Below, in pieces: positions 17,850-25,476 of a stretch of 57,408 bases of DNA (position 1 is the first letter of the stretch; every line of letters begins with the position of its first letter). Under the pieces are notes generated by a model. That model made no database searches, was not told the origin of the DNA, and saw only the letters and a program-made list of their open reading frames with translations. Source of the DNA: Acidobacteriota bacterium (lineage in GTDB: Bacteria; Acidobacteriota; Terriglobia; Acidiferrales; UBA7541). Position numbers and translations under genes: made by a program. The DNA lies in contig QHYM01000101.1 of the NCBI GenBank assembly GCA_003223295.1, forward strand, positions 1-57,408. The letters are read 5' to 3'.

Positions 17850-20162
17850 CTACTGTCCGACATAATCCTTGTAAACGCCATAGCCTCCGTAGCCATAGCG
17901 CATAGTCCTGGGATCCCAGCTGTTCAGAACGGTACCTAGCACGCGCGTTCCATCTTCGGTGAAGCGCTGAATGGCAAATCGCGCGCTTTCCGTAGTGGTT
18001 TGCCCGGCACGGACAACCAGAATTACCCCGTCAGCCAAACGGCCAAGGACGCGCGCATCCGCCAATTGGATCATGGGTGGCGCATCGATCAAGACCATGT
18101 CAAATTCACGTCGCAGACGTGCCAAAAGCTTGGACATCCGCGGAGAATAAAAGAGATTCGTAGGAGTTACGCCGCAATTGCCACTAGGCAGAACGGAAAG
18201 ACCAGCCACCTCGGTCTTCCGAGCAAGGTGGGACATGGGAAATTCTTCAAAGGGCGTGTCCGACAACAGTACATCGTTCAGCCCCCACCGGTTCGTCATA
18301 CCAAAAACCTGATGTATCCTTGGCCTGCGCAAATCGCCGTCAATCAGCAGAACCTTGCGACCTATCTCCGCCATCGCGATACTGAGATTGCAAGCAACGG
18401 TTGTTTTGCCATCGCCCAAGCATGGACTTGTCAGGAGCACAACTTGGGGAGGATCTCCATCTTGGTTTGGCAAGAGAATCGAAGTTAGCGTAGTGCGGAC
18501 ACATTCAGCAATCAACGATGGCTTGCGCTTCCATGTAGCTAGCTCTGGACTCTTGTCACTCGAGTCTGACTCAACGCCCGACGGAACGGATGGAGTTAAT
18601 CGACGCATATTGAGAAGGTTGGCCCCGTGCCGCGAAACGGCGGTGTCGTCTAACGGGATGACGCCCAGCTCCGGCAGGTCCAAATAGATCTGTGCCTCGC
18701 CCGGGGCGCTTATCCTGCGGTCAAGTCGTTCGCGGAGCAGCACAAAACCAAGTCCCAGGAACATACCGCCCAACAGCCCAATTGCAGAATTCATTGGAAG
18801 ACTAGGACGGTAGGGGAGCTTAGGTGGTCTGGCCCGGTCAATGACCATGACATTGCTGTCCCGCATTGCAGCAGCCAGGCTGGCTTCCTTAACTCTCTGC
18901 AACATCGTTTCGTAGAGTCGGCGGTTCGAATCGACATCTCGCTTTAAGGTGTCATAGTGGATTGCCTTGCTGGACTGGTCGGCCACTACCTTCTGCTGCG
19001 CGTCGTGCGCTTCGGTCAATAGCTTTTCACGGCGAAGCGCGGCTTCATACTCGTTTCGCATGCGGCCTAGGACGTTGCCGCGTTCCTTTTCTATCTGAGC
19101 CTTCAGCTCATCAATCTGGGCTTGCACGCGCAGCACCTTGTAATGCTCAGGCGTAAGCGTTGCGCTCAGCTCGGCGTATTGCCGCTGCAATTCGGTCAGC
19201 TTTTGGCGGTAGTCGCGCATCGTGGGATCTTCCAGAATTTCTGGCAGCGAGTCCGCCGATTTGCCGGCGGCCTCGGCGTATTTTGCCTGGTTGGCGATGC
19301 GGTCGGCTTGCGCCTTAGAGAGCTCGTCCTGTATTTCTTTAAGGCGCGCCTCCGCTAAACTCTCCTTCTCTGACGTAAACGATAGTCCGGTGATGCGCGC
19401 GTAATCTTGGAGTTGTGCCTCCGAGGCTTCTAGCTGGGTCTTCATTTCATCTAGATGGTTCGTTAGCCACTCAGCTGTCCCTTGGGCTGATTTCCAGTGA
19501 GCCTCTTGCGATAGTTCCGTAAATTCGCTGACGAGTGTATTGGCGAAATCGGCCGCTTGTTTGGGGTCCGGAGACTCATAAAGGACCTCCAACAGTCGCG
19601 AGCTGCCCGAACTCTGCACCGTCAGGTTGCGTTCCACCTGCCGGATCATTTGCTCTCGTTCTGAGAGGCGACCAGTCCTGGAAAATGCGAAGAGGCGATG
19701 CACGCGCGACGCGAAGATTCCCCACGCCGTTGTCGGCTGTTCTTTGTGGAGCTTCATCTTGTCGATTACGTGTTCGATGAGAGATTCGCTTTGCAGAAGC
19801 TTGACTTGCGTCTCCACGTACGATTCCTGCGACACATAATTCCCGTTGGAATCAATTCCTTTCATTTCCTGGAAATTCGTGCCCTGGATCTCGAGGGAAG
19901 TTCTCACGCGGTAAATGGGCGTCTGAACCAAGCTGATCATGATCGATGCAAGCAGGCCCACGACAGCAAACCCCAGCAGCGTCATCCTATGACGAAACAG
20001 GATGTGCCAATAGTCCCGGAGACTGTCGTATTCTTGCCCCGGCCCTGTCCCCGCGCCACGTGATTCTAAGTACTTGCAGGGTACGCGGCGCGATTCCCTC
20101 CGCGGACTCAGCTCCGTCTGACGTTGGTTTGATCTCTCGATTGGCAATTCAGAAAAGTCCAC
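17850..20162 (-). CDS. Polysaccharide chain-length regulator / bacterial tyrosine autokinase (Wzc-type)
   Basis: 770 residues. Wzz domain with first membrane helix near residue 57-77 (TLLGFAVVGLLASIMISLV), a long periplasmic coiled coil (about 200-420, rich in Glu, Gln and Lys), a second membrane helix near 455-475 (AIGLLGGMFLGLGFVLL), then a cytoplasmic BY-kinase domain. The kinase has Walker A CLGDGKTTVACNL, Walker A' VLLIDGDLRRPRIHQ and Walker B MVLIDAPPM. The tail YGYGGYGVYKDY is a tyrosine cluster, the autophosphorylation site in this family. It controls polymer length and couples synthesis to export with the outer-membrane partner encoded just upstream (22-base gap). Single-chain organisation, as in Proteobacteria, not split as in Firmicutes. 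Confidence 0.93.
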   Translation of the reverse strand: MDFSELPIERSNQRQTELSPRRESRRVPCKYLESRGAGTGPGQEYDSLRDYWHILFRHRMTLLGFAVVGLLASIMISLVQTPIYRVRTSLEIQGTNFQEMKGIDSNGNYVSQESYVETQVKLLQSESLIEHVIDKMKLHKEQPTTAWGIFASRVHRLFAFSRTGRLSEREQMIRQVERNLTVQSSGSSRLLEVLYESPDPKQAADFANTLVSEFTELSQEAHWKSAQGTAEWLTNHLDEMKTQLEASEAQLQDYARITGLSFTSEKESLAEARLKEIQDELSKAQADRIANQAKYAEAAGKSADSLPEILEDPTMRDYRQKLTELQRQYAELSATLTPEHYKVLRVQAQIDELKAQIEKERGNVLGRMRNEYEAALRREKLLTEAHDAQQKVVADQSSKAIHYDTLKRDVDSNRRLYETMLQRVKEASLAAAMRDSNVMVIDRARPPKLPYRPSLPMNSAIGLLGGMFLGLGFVLLRERLDRRISAPGEAQIYLDLPELGVIPLDDTAVSRHGANLLNMRRLTPSVPSGVESDSSDKSPELATWKRKPSLIAECVRTTLTSILLPNQDGDPPQVVLLTSPCLGDGKTTVACNLSIAMAEIGRKVLLIDGDLRRPRIHQVFGMTNRWGLNDVLLSDTPFEEFPMSHLARKTEVAGLSVLPSGNCGVTPTNLFYSPRMSKLLARLRREFDMVLIDAPPMIQLADARVLGRLADGVILVVRAGQTTTESARFAIQRFTEDGTRVLGTVLNSWDPRTMRYGYGGYGVYKDYVGQ

Positions 20163-20184
20163 GCGGTATTCCTTTTTAGCAGCT

Positions 20185-21180
20185 TTATGGTGTACGCCAG
20201 ATCGCCAGGCCCGTTCCCGTCTGAACGGCGGCTTCCAAGGCCCGTAAGGCCGCTTTCTTGCCTGTGCTGCCGGGAATGAACAGAATATCGTCGCCTTGTA
20301 GTGCGACGTCTTGCTTCTTTCCCTTGAGGAGGTCCTTCACATCTACCAGCAATTCTTCACGCTGATCGGCCTCGCGCTTCAGCCGCAGGATCTTGGCATG
20401 CCGTGCGTCGGCTGTTCCGTTGAGCCCCTCAGCGAGCGAAAGCGCCTGCAGCACGGAGATGGATTGATGCTCGCCAAGAACAAATCCTCCCGAGCGCTTG
20501 ACCTCTCCGATGACGTAGACCATCTCGGCCTTTGGAACAGAGATAACATCATGCGGGAGAATCCGGATATTCTCTGCGGGGTCCTTGGCTTCCATGATCT
20601 TCTTCAGGTTCACCTCAGCCACAGTGAACTGAGCAGACGCGTCCGGCACTGCTCCAGGCAAGGGAATGCAACCCCACTCGAGTTGCCGTGTGATGCGCAC
20701 GCTGTATCCTGCGTCCGGCCGAATTCCACCGGCTGATGCCAGCATCTCCAGAAGTGTCTTGTATCCCTGCACCTGGTGGACACCCGGCGTGTTCACTGCA
20801 CCCAGGATTGAGACTGGCTGACTGCGCACCTCGGAGACGTTGACGACCACTTGCGGATCGCGAATGTACGTTCGCAGAACTTTGTCGAGCTCCTTCTCGG
20901 CCTGCTGCGCCGTTAGACCTGCCAAATGGACGCGCCCCACCAACGGCACTTGAACGTCCCCATCGCCGTCGATGCGGGCAGGCTTGTTGCCGAACTCGCT
21001 CAACTCCGGCGCAGAAATCTCCACCTGGTCATCAGGTCCAAGCAAATACGTGGAGTGAACGCGGTCATCACATTTTATTTTCTGAACATCGGACCCTGTT
21101 GCCGAAGGAGTCTGCCCGGCAGCATGGGCGCCGAAGAAAAGGATCGCCACACCGACCGGCACGACTCTTGTAGTCTTCAT
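20185..21180 (-). CDS. Polysaccharide export protein (Wza-like, SLBB domains)
   Basis: 331 residues: signal peptide (VVPVGVAILFFGAHAAGQ), a Poly_export domain opening with YLLGPDDQVEISAPEL near residue 45, then two SLBB-type beta-grasp regions (about 125-200 and 220-300; VSILGAVNTPGVHQVQ and VYVIGEVKRSGGFVLGE). It should form the outer-membrane exit channel working with the Wzc-type kinase. Classical Wza is a lipoprotein, but here the signal peptide has no cysteine at a lipobox position; the first cysteine, in KIKCDD, is outside such a context. Anchoring must therefore be different, or the protein is a periplasmic adaptor. It is 62 bases after the sugar transferase gene. Confidence 0.9.
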   Translation of the reverse strand: MKTTRVVPVGVAILFFGAHAAGQTPSATGSDVQKIKCDDRVHSTYLLGPDDQVEISAPELSEFGNKPARIDGDGDVQVPLVGRVHLAGLTAQQAEKELDKVLRTYIRDPQVVVNVSEVRSQPVSILGAVNTPGVHQVQGYKTLLEMLASAGGIRPDAGYSVRITRQLEWGCIPLPGAVPDASAQFTVAEVNLKKIMEAKDPAENIRILPHDVISVPKAEMVYVIGEVKRSGGFVLGEHQSISVLQALSLAEGLNGTADARHAKILRLKREADQREELLVDVKDLLKGKKQDVALQGDDILFIPGSTGKKAALRALEAAVQTGTGLAIWRTP

Positions 21181-21242
21181 CGTCTAAGCACTCCAGAATT
21201 CGGGACTGCGGAGTAGAGCGGCAAGATATTTCTGGCCAACCA

Positions 21243-22634
21243 TCAATGTGCTCCGCGACCTAAGAGCACTACCTTGGCGGTTTCGAACAGGATTGCGAAA
21301 TCGACCATGAGCGATAAATTCTTCACATAGAACAAATCGAGGGCCAATTTTTCCCTCGCGTCGTCAAGACTGGCACTGTATCGAAATTTCACCTGTGCCC
21401 ATCCCGTAAGGCCCGGACGGACGGAATGCCGAAGATTAAAGTAAGGAATCTTTGCTTCCAGCATTGAACAAAAGCATGGACGCTCGGGTCGCGGACCTAC
21501 CAGACTCATTTCTCCGCGTAACACATTAAACAACTGAGGAATCTCATCCAATCGAGTGTTGCGCAAGAACCTGCCCACTTTCGTGACTCGGCTGTCTTCG
21601 CGTGAGGCCCAGCGCGGCCCATCTTTTTCAGCATCTTGAACCATCGAGCGGAATTTCAGCAATTCGAATTCAGCGCCCTTATACCCGATGCGACTCTGAC
21701 GAAAGAAGATTGGTCGTCCTGTTTCTATGTAAATGGCTAGTGCGATCCCGGGGAGAAACGGCAATACGCACAAGAGGATGAAAGAAGAAATCATAATATC
21801 GATTGCTCGCTTGGCCGCGAGCAGGACCGCTGATTTTTCGAAACCATCTGAGAGGATGAACCAACTGGGTGAGAGATGTTCCAACGTGATCTGCCCGGAG
21901 AGTCGCTCACGGCAGCTGTGAACGTCCTCCACCTTGACGCCTGTCAGTTTAAGACTCAGCAATTGCTCGACTGGCGTGCTGCCCCTCCGTTCCTTTAGGG
22001 AAAGAACGACTCTGTCGACCTTTTCGCGGGCAACGATCTCCTCCACATCCGAGGCAGCACCAATAATTCCTGGGTTAACCAGAGATTTCCCAATGTCCAT
22101 CCCCTGCTCATCCAGAAATCCGACTACCTTCATGTTGTGTTCCGGATGTTTAAGAATGTGCCGGACGAGCGATATTCCCGCCTCGCCTGTTCCAACTACC
22201 AAGACCCGTTCGTCTCCGCGGGCGAGTAGCCTCGCGGTATCCGCCGAAAATCGCCAACTCAGCAGGACGACGAAAAGCACGGGGACAGTGATAAGCATGA
22301 CGCCGCGACCGACGTTCGCTTGCGGAATCGCGAAGTAGCTGAGTCCCAGAACGACGCAGCCAGCTCCGAGAGCCCGCATGATCCGTATGACCAGGCTGGC
22401 ACGACTCCGGACGGCGTGAGAGTCGTACAAATCATTAAAATACAGCGAGAGCCAGTAAATGACGGTTACCAGTGCTATCCTAGCCCAAACCACAACATCG
22501 GACAGTACACGGGGAGTGTCCCTGGAAAAGCGCAGCCCAACCGCCGCCGTCAAAGCCAATACGATAGCGGCCGTATCCACACTTGCCAGCAGCAACGTCT
22601 GTGCTGGAATTTGATGAGACCCGATCCTAAACAT
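21243..22634 (-). CDS. Undecaprenyl-phosphate sugar-1-phosphate transferase (EPS initiating enzyme)
   Basis: 463 residues. Four to five N-terminal membrane helices, a central Rossmann-like domain (VLVVGTGEAGISLVRHILKH, about 145-165), one more membrane helix (IMISSFILLCVLPFLPGIAL), then the bacterial sugar transferase domain: FFRQSRIGYKGAEFELLKFR, then RNTRLDEIPQLFNVLRGEMS and LVGPRPERP, then RPGLTGWAQV. This is the polyisoprenylphosphate hexose-1-phosphate transferase family. It starts synthesis by loading the first sugar phosphate on undecaprenyl phosphate at the inner membrane. It lies 47 bases after the PEP-CTERM-like gene. The sugar (glucose or galactose) cannot be told. Confidence 0.93.
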   Translation of the reverse strand: MFRIGSHQIPAQTLLLASVDTAAIVLALTAAVGLRFSRDTPRVLSDVVVWARIALVTVIYWLSLYFNDLYDSHAVRSRASLVIRIMRALGAGCVVLGLSYFAIPQANVGRGVMLITVPVLFVVLLSWRFSADTARLLARGDERVLVVGTGEAGISLVRHILKHPEHNMKVVGFLDEQGMDIGKSLVNPGIIGAASDVEEIVAREKVDRVVLSLKERRGSTPVEQLLSLKLTGVKVEDVHSCRERLSGQITLEHLSPSWFILSDGFEKSAVLLAAKRAIDIMISSFILLCVLPFLPGIALAIYIETGRPIFFRQSRIGYKGAEFELLKFRSMVQDAEKDGPRWASREDSRVTKVGRFLRNTRLDEIPQLFNVLRGEMSLVGPRPERPCFCSMLEAKIPYFNLRHSVRPGLTGWAQVKFRYSASLDDAREKLALDLFYVKNLSLMVDFAILFETAKVVLLGRGAH

Positions 22635-22681
22635 TCTTACTAGTTGTAGAACTCAAAAGAGCTTTGCGATGCAGTCGTTAA

Positions 22682-23134
22682 TCATCTGTTGCTCGATAGC
22701 TGCTGTAGTTGCCGAATTGCTACCTGCTTCATGGAAGCTGTTGCGCTTTTTGACTTCATCGACATTCGTGGGATCACCGGCTTGGATGGCCCGTGGAGAT
22801 TTCGGGCTGGACTCGAGTGTACGGCCATTCCCTGAGTGTCTTCTCCTTCCTCGACTGAATCGGACCGTCCCATCTTCAAGGCAATGAGCGATGCCCCGAC
22901 AATTAATCCGATTCCGGTCAAAAGCAGCAGTCCAGTAGACGGTTCAGTCGCAAAAGGCCCAGTCGTCGCTGCGCTAATTAGGCCCGCAGAATCTTCAACA
23001 TCTGTGTTGGCGATAGTAGCGGAAAAGGATGCTCCCCGTCCCGCATCTGCAGAGTCTGCTCTGTCCGCACGATCTGCGGGAGGCAAACACAACAGAATAA
23101 GCGCCCAGAGCATGGCAATCCACTTCAGTCTCAT
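22682..23134 (-). CDS. Small exported protein with a PEP-CTERM-like segment
   Basis: The start is set at the ATG at 23134 because GAGGAG lies seven bases upstream; the open frame extends five codons further to a TTG. Product 150 residues: signal peptide (WIAMLWALILLCLPP), a short linker with an ADR/ADS repeat, a low-complexity Ser/Thr/Ala stretch, then TEPSTGLLLLTGIGLIVG at 63-80 and KMGR at 87-90. Motif, hydrophobic helix and basic stop mimic a PEP-CTERM sorting signal (normally PEP then helix then Arg-rich end), with Thr replacing the first Pro. Unlike true PEP-CTERM proteins, about 60 residues follow the basic patch. It is the second gene of the EPS series. No exosortase gene is seen in this window. 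Function unknown. Confidence 0.6.
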   Translation of the reverse strand: MRLKWIAMLWALILLCLPPADRADRADSADAGRGASFSATIANTDVEDSAGLISAATTGPFATEPSTGLLLLTGIGLIVGASLIALKMGRSDSVEEGEDTQGMAVHSSPARNLHGPSKPVIPRMSMKSKSATASMKQVAIRQLQQLSSNR

Positions 23135-23349
23135 TTTCGTTCTCCTCAAGCGAGAATCCCTGGTTAGTATGTCAGTGGCCGAGATGAGTAATTATGACTG
23201 GCAAGAATGGGCCACAGCGTGAATGCAGCCAATAGCAAAAGGCACGCCAACAAAAACTGTACCGGGAAAGGCTGGCACAACTTGCTTGATCTCCAGCTGT
23301 TGCCTAATCGCTCTAAGCTTCGGGCTGATTCTGCTAAGTTTGAGCGCGA

Positions 23350-23919
23350 CTACGCCGCGGGTCGTGGCGAGACGTGCTCAGATGCAACTTGTTTGCTCGA
23401 AGACGGCTTCGCTGGGGAAAGCGGTCGGACCCATTCCTCATCAATCTGCACCGCTACCGACCGCTGCAAGAGCGTTATCGACAACACGAGCCTTTGATGT
23501 CCTCTGTGACCCAACAAAATTCCTTCTAGGCCACAAAGAGGACCAAACTCAATTTTCACTTTGTTCCCAATTTGTAAAAACGGCCAGGGCTGCCTGGGAA
23601 CCTCGGATTTGACGGCCGCTTGAATAGCGTCAATTTCAGTTTTGTCGACCGGCAGCAGTTTTTTACCAGTCCCTACAATGTGCACAACTCCTGGGACTGT
23701 GAGAACGGGTAGGCGATTCAGGGGGTTGAACTGACAGAACACGTATCCAGGGAAAAGCGGAACGTCGATTTCCACAAAGCGGTCCGACCACCTGTGCCGT
23801 TCCTTGTACAAAGGCAGGAACGCTTCCATCCCCCTTACTCGCAAATGCCTTGCCACCAGATCTTCGTGTTGGCTTCTGACTTGCACTGCGTACCACTGAA
23901 AGTCATCTTGCTGATCCAT
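23350..23919 (-). CDS. NusG/RfaH/UpxY-type transcription antiterminator
   Basis: 189 residues with an NGN domain (QWYAVQVRSQHEDLVARHLR, then LPLYKERHRWSDRFVEIDVPLFPGYVFCQF) and a C-terminal KOW-like segment (GNKVKIEFGPLCGLEGILLGH). The GGAGGAA ribosome site is seven bases before the ATG. Size, placement as the first gene of a polysaccharide operon, and divergence from housekeeping NusG fit the specialised paralogues UpxY/RfaH/LoaP, which join RNA polymerase at a leader signal and prevent termination in long operons. A perfect ops-consensus match lies 58 bases before the start codon on the transcribed strand (23977-23987). Predicted role: allow transcription through the roughly 20-kb leftward EPS gene series. 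Confidence 0.88.
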   Translation of the reverse strand: MDQQDDFQWYAVQVRSQHEDLVARHLRVRGMEAFLPLYKERHRWSDRFVEIDVPLFPGYVFCQFNPLNRLPVLTVPGVVHIVGTGKKLLPVDKTEIDAIQAAVKSEVPRQPWPFLQIGNKVKIEFGPLCGLEGILLGHRGHQRLVLSITLLQRSVAVQIDEEWVRPLSPAKPSSSKQVASEHVSPRPAA

Positions 23920-23976
23920 CGCGCGTTCCTCCGCTTGCCTTGGACGCCCTTGGAAACGGTGTAATTTTCAAAGGGT

Positions 23977-23987
23977 AGGCTACCGCC
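23977..23987 (-). promoter_or_regulatory. ops-like (operon polarity suppressor / JUMPstart core) element
   Basis: Minus-strand GGCGGTAGCCT fits the ops consensus GGCGGTAGCNT at every fixed position, and with the two preceding bases reads GGGGCGGTAGC as in enterobacterial JUMPstart sequences. It lies 58 bases upstream of the antiterminator ATG, inside the expected transcript leader. In Escherichia coli the non-template ops strand pauses RNA polymerase and recruits RfaH. GC-GGTA-GC can form the small hairpin described for ops, and here GGTA-GCC-TACC offers an alternative four-base-pair hairpin. The sequence match is direct; recruitment of the adjacent NusG paralogue is inference. Confidence 0.6.
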
Positions 23988-24389
23988 CCTTGAGTCCCAT
24001 TTTCGGGGTACCTAATGCGTATCTGATCGGCATATACTTCGCTTCGCGTCCCGGTTTCTCGCTTAAGACTGCATGCTGCGTGTTTTTCTTACCCGCTAAA
24101 ATGACCGTATCAACACCAGCGATTCTCGCAATCCAGCTATTCCTCCATTTCTTCTGGGAATAACACTGTAGTACAGAACATTTACTATCGATGTCTAGCT
24201 TCCAAGGCTACCCATTTCGATTAATCAAATGAGCTAGCCCTGCTGTGTCCATAATTGGTGACCGGGAGCGCCGACAGGTTGGCTTTTGGCAAGAGGCGGT
24301 TTCGGGCGTAAAAAATAAATCAGAGAACAGTGGCCGATCAGTTGTTTGAGCGATGGTTCACGCTCATCCTCATCTTGTAGGAAGCGAGC

Positions 24390-24416
24390 CCCAACCCAGC
24401 AGACGTCGGGGTTGGG
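24390..24416 (-). terminator. Hairpin after the post-COAP-1-like gene
   Basis: CCCAACCC and GGGTTGGG form an eight-base-pair perfect stem with an 11-base loop, 18 bases beyond the stop codon of the gene at 24434-25129. No T tract follows on the minus strand, so it would be a weak or factor-dependent terminator, or just an mRNA 3' end stabiliser. It would insulate this gene from the EPS leader. Confidence 0.35.
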
Positions 24417-24433
24417 ATTACCGGTGACTAGGA

Positions 24434-25129
24434 TCAGTATCCCAAGTCGTCGGCGCCGCACGCGGCTGTGACCTGTTGCTCGCTGAGACTCGGCCCGGTG
24501 TTCGACGGATTATGCTTGTGCAACTCGATGTCACCGCCGCCGGGGTTCACGGCGCTACACGTCCTGGCGTTACCCGTTGGGCTGTCGCTCGCCAAACAGC
24601 GCGTCTGTACAAGGTAGAGGGTATTCCCTGCATTCCCGGAGGAGTCCAATTGATGTATATGGATGCCAAATTTGTCCTTGGGCGGTGGCGAGGATTGTTG
24701 CTCCGCGTCAATCGTCCTCACTCGAAACGCAAAGGTCCCGACGGGTGAACCTTGAATGCTTACGTCGGCTGCGCCACAAATGTCCCGGGCATTGTTTGCT
24801 GCAGGAGGAGCGCACCCGGGGCAAGGGTTAACGTACGCAGTGATGGTGTCGCTGCTCACATGAAGCCCATTGTTGTTGTCCACGTAGTTGAGGTGACCGA
24901 AGAAGCCGCCATTTTTGCACCCGCCCACCAAGCCGAAGTTCGCCTTCTGCCCTGTCTCTGGCGGCGGGGATGATGCCGTCCCTGGCGCGATAAGGATAAA
25001 TCCGCCCCCAGTCGTGAAGTCGCACGGACTCGGAACTTCGTGCGAGTAAACTGGCGTTGGCCTGGACGCCTGCAGACCAAGGAGAAGCCCGCCTGCTAAA
25101 AGGGTCGCTGCTAGCAAACCATTCGGCAA
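24434..25129 (-). CDS. Secreted protein of the post-COAP-1 domain type
   Basis: About 231 residues. A signal peptide (LLAATLLAGGLLLGLQAS) is followed by a domain with CDFTTGGGFI, ANFGLVGGCKNGGFFGHLNYVD and LHVSSDTITAYV, the pattern of 'post-COAP-1' proteins that often occur as secreted proteins in Acidobacteriota and Actinobacteria. Eight or more cysteines after the signal peptide suggest disulfides. The C-terminus has GGDIELHKHNPSN, close to the GIHIHQLD segment in style. No function is known. The start is a problem: the frame has no ATG or GTG before the signal peptide, so TTG at 25129 is the best candidate, without a good ribosome site. It is not clearly part of the EPS operon but lies just upstream in the same direction. 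Confidence 0.65.
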   Translation of the reverse strand: MPNGLLAATLLAGGLLLGLQASRPTPVYSHEVPSPCDFTTGGGFILIAPGTASSPPPETGQKANFGLVGGCKNGGFFGHLNYVDNNNGLHVSSDTITAYVNPCPGCAPPAANNARDICGAADVSIQGSPVGTFAFRVRTIDAEQQSSPPPKDKFGIHIHQLDSSGNAGNTLYLVQTRCLASDSPTGNARTCSAVNPGGGDIELHKHNPSNTGPSLSEQQVTAACGADDLGY

Positions 25130-25374
25130 AGGAGAAATTGATCCCCCGCTCCTCGTCCAAAGTTTACTTCTTTGGGATCAGCTTCTGCTCAATTCCTTTC
25201 CGATCATGCCAGTTGACGCTAACTAACCAGCACAGCAGCGACACACAATCCGGTGGTCACTCCAATTGGCGCGAGCAGAGGTCTCGCGTACCAACGAGTT
25301 GGCTATTTGGATTAGTCTCTTGACTACATCAACTCGCCATGTGAATTGACTTAGGTCTTTTCGTCACGGACTCG

Positions 25375-25389
25375 ACAAGGTGAGTGCCA
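25375..25389 (-). promoter_or_regulatory. Possible sigma-54 promoter
   Basis: Minus-strand TGGCACTCACCTTGT matches the sigma-54 pattern TGGCAC-N5-TTGC with correct GG-to-G spacing, but the final C of the -12 element is T. It points left, about 245 bases before the post-COAP-1-like gene. Sigma-54 control is known for several PEP-CTERM/EPS-linked genes in other bacteria. One mismatch falls at a critical base, so this is only a candidate. Confidence 0.3.
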
Positions 25390-25476
25390 GTTTCCAAACG
25401 TTGGTGACAATACCGCGGACAGGACTGGCTCGAGGTCGTCCAGGAATGCAACGGAGGGGAAATGACCATCTAAGGC

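Larger units (their letters stand above)
23920..24433 (-). promoter_or_regulatory. Leader and upstream region of the EPS operon
   Basis: No convincing gene lies in these 514 bases. Read leftward, the part nearest the antiterminator gene is its untranslated leader with the ops-like element. Around 24004-24115 there are AT-rich hexamers (for example TTGATA and TATATG on the minus strand) but no pair with good spacing that I would call a promoter. A second partial copy of the ops core (GGTAGCCTT) occurs at 24204-24212. The right edge contains a hairpin close to the stop of the secreted-protein gene. Confidence 0.45.

Noticed and set aside
22682-23134. Idea that an exosortase/PEP-CTERM system is complete here
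   Set aside because: No eight-helix exosortase-like protein is encoded in the window, and the motif is not at the C-terminus.
23201-23215. Sigma-54-like sequence TGGCCC...TTGCC before the PEP-CTERM-like gene
   Set aside because: The distance between GG and GC is one base too short and the -24 box is imperfect.
24234-24461. 75-codon minus-strand frame after the post-COAP-1-like gene
   Set aside because: Overlaps that gene's end, no ribosome site and no family resemblance.
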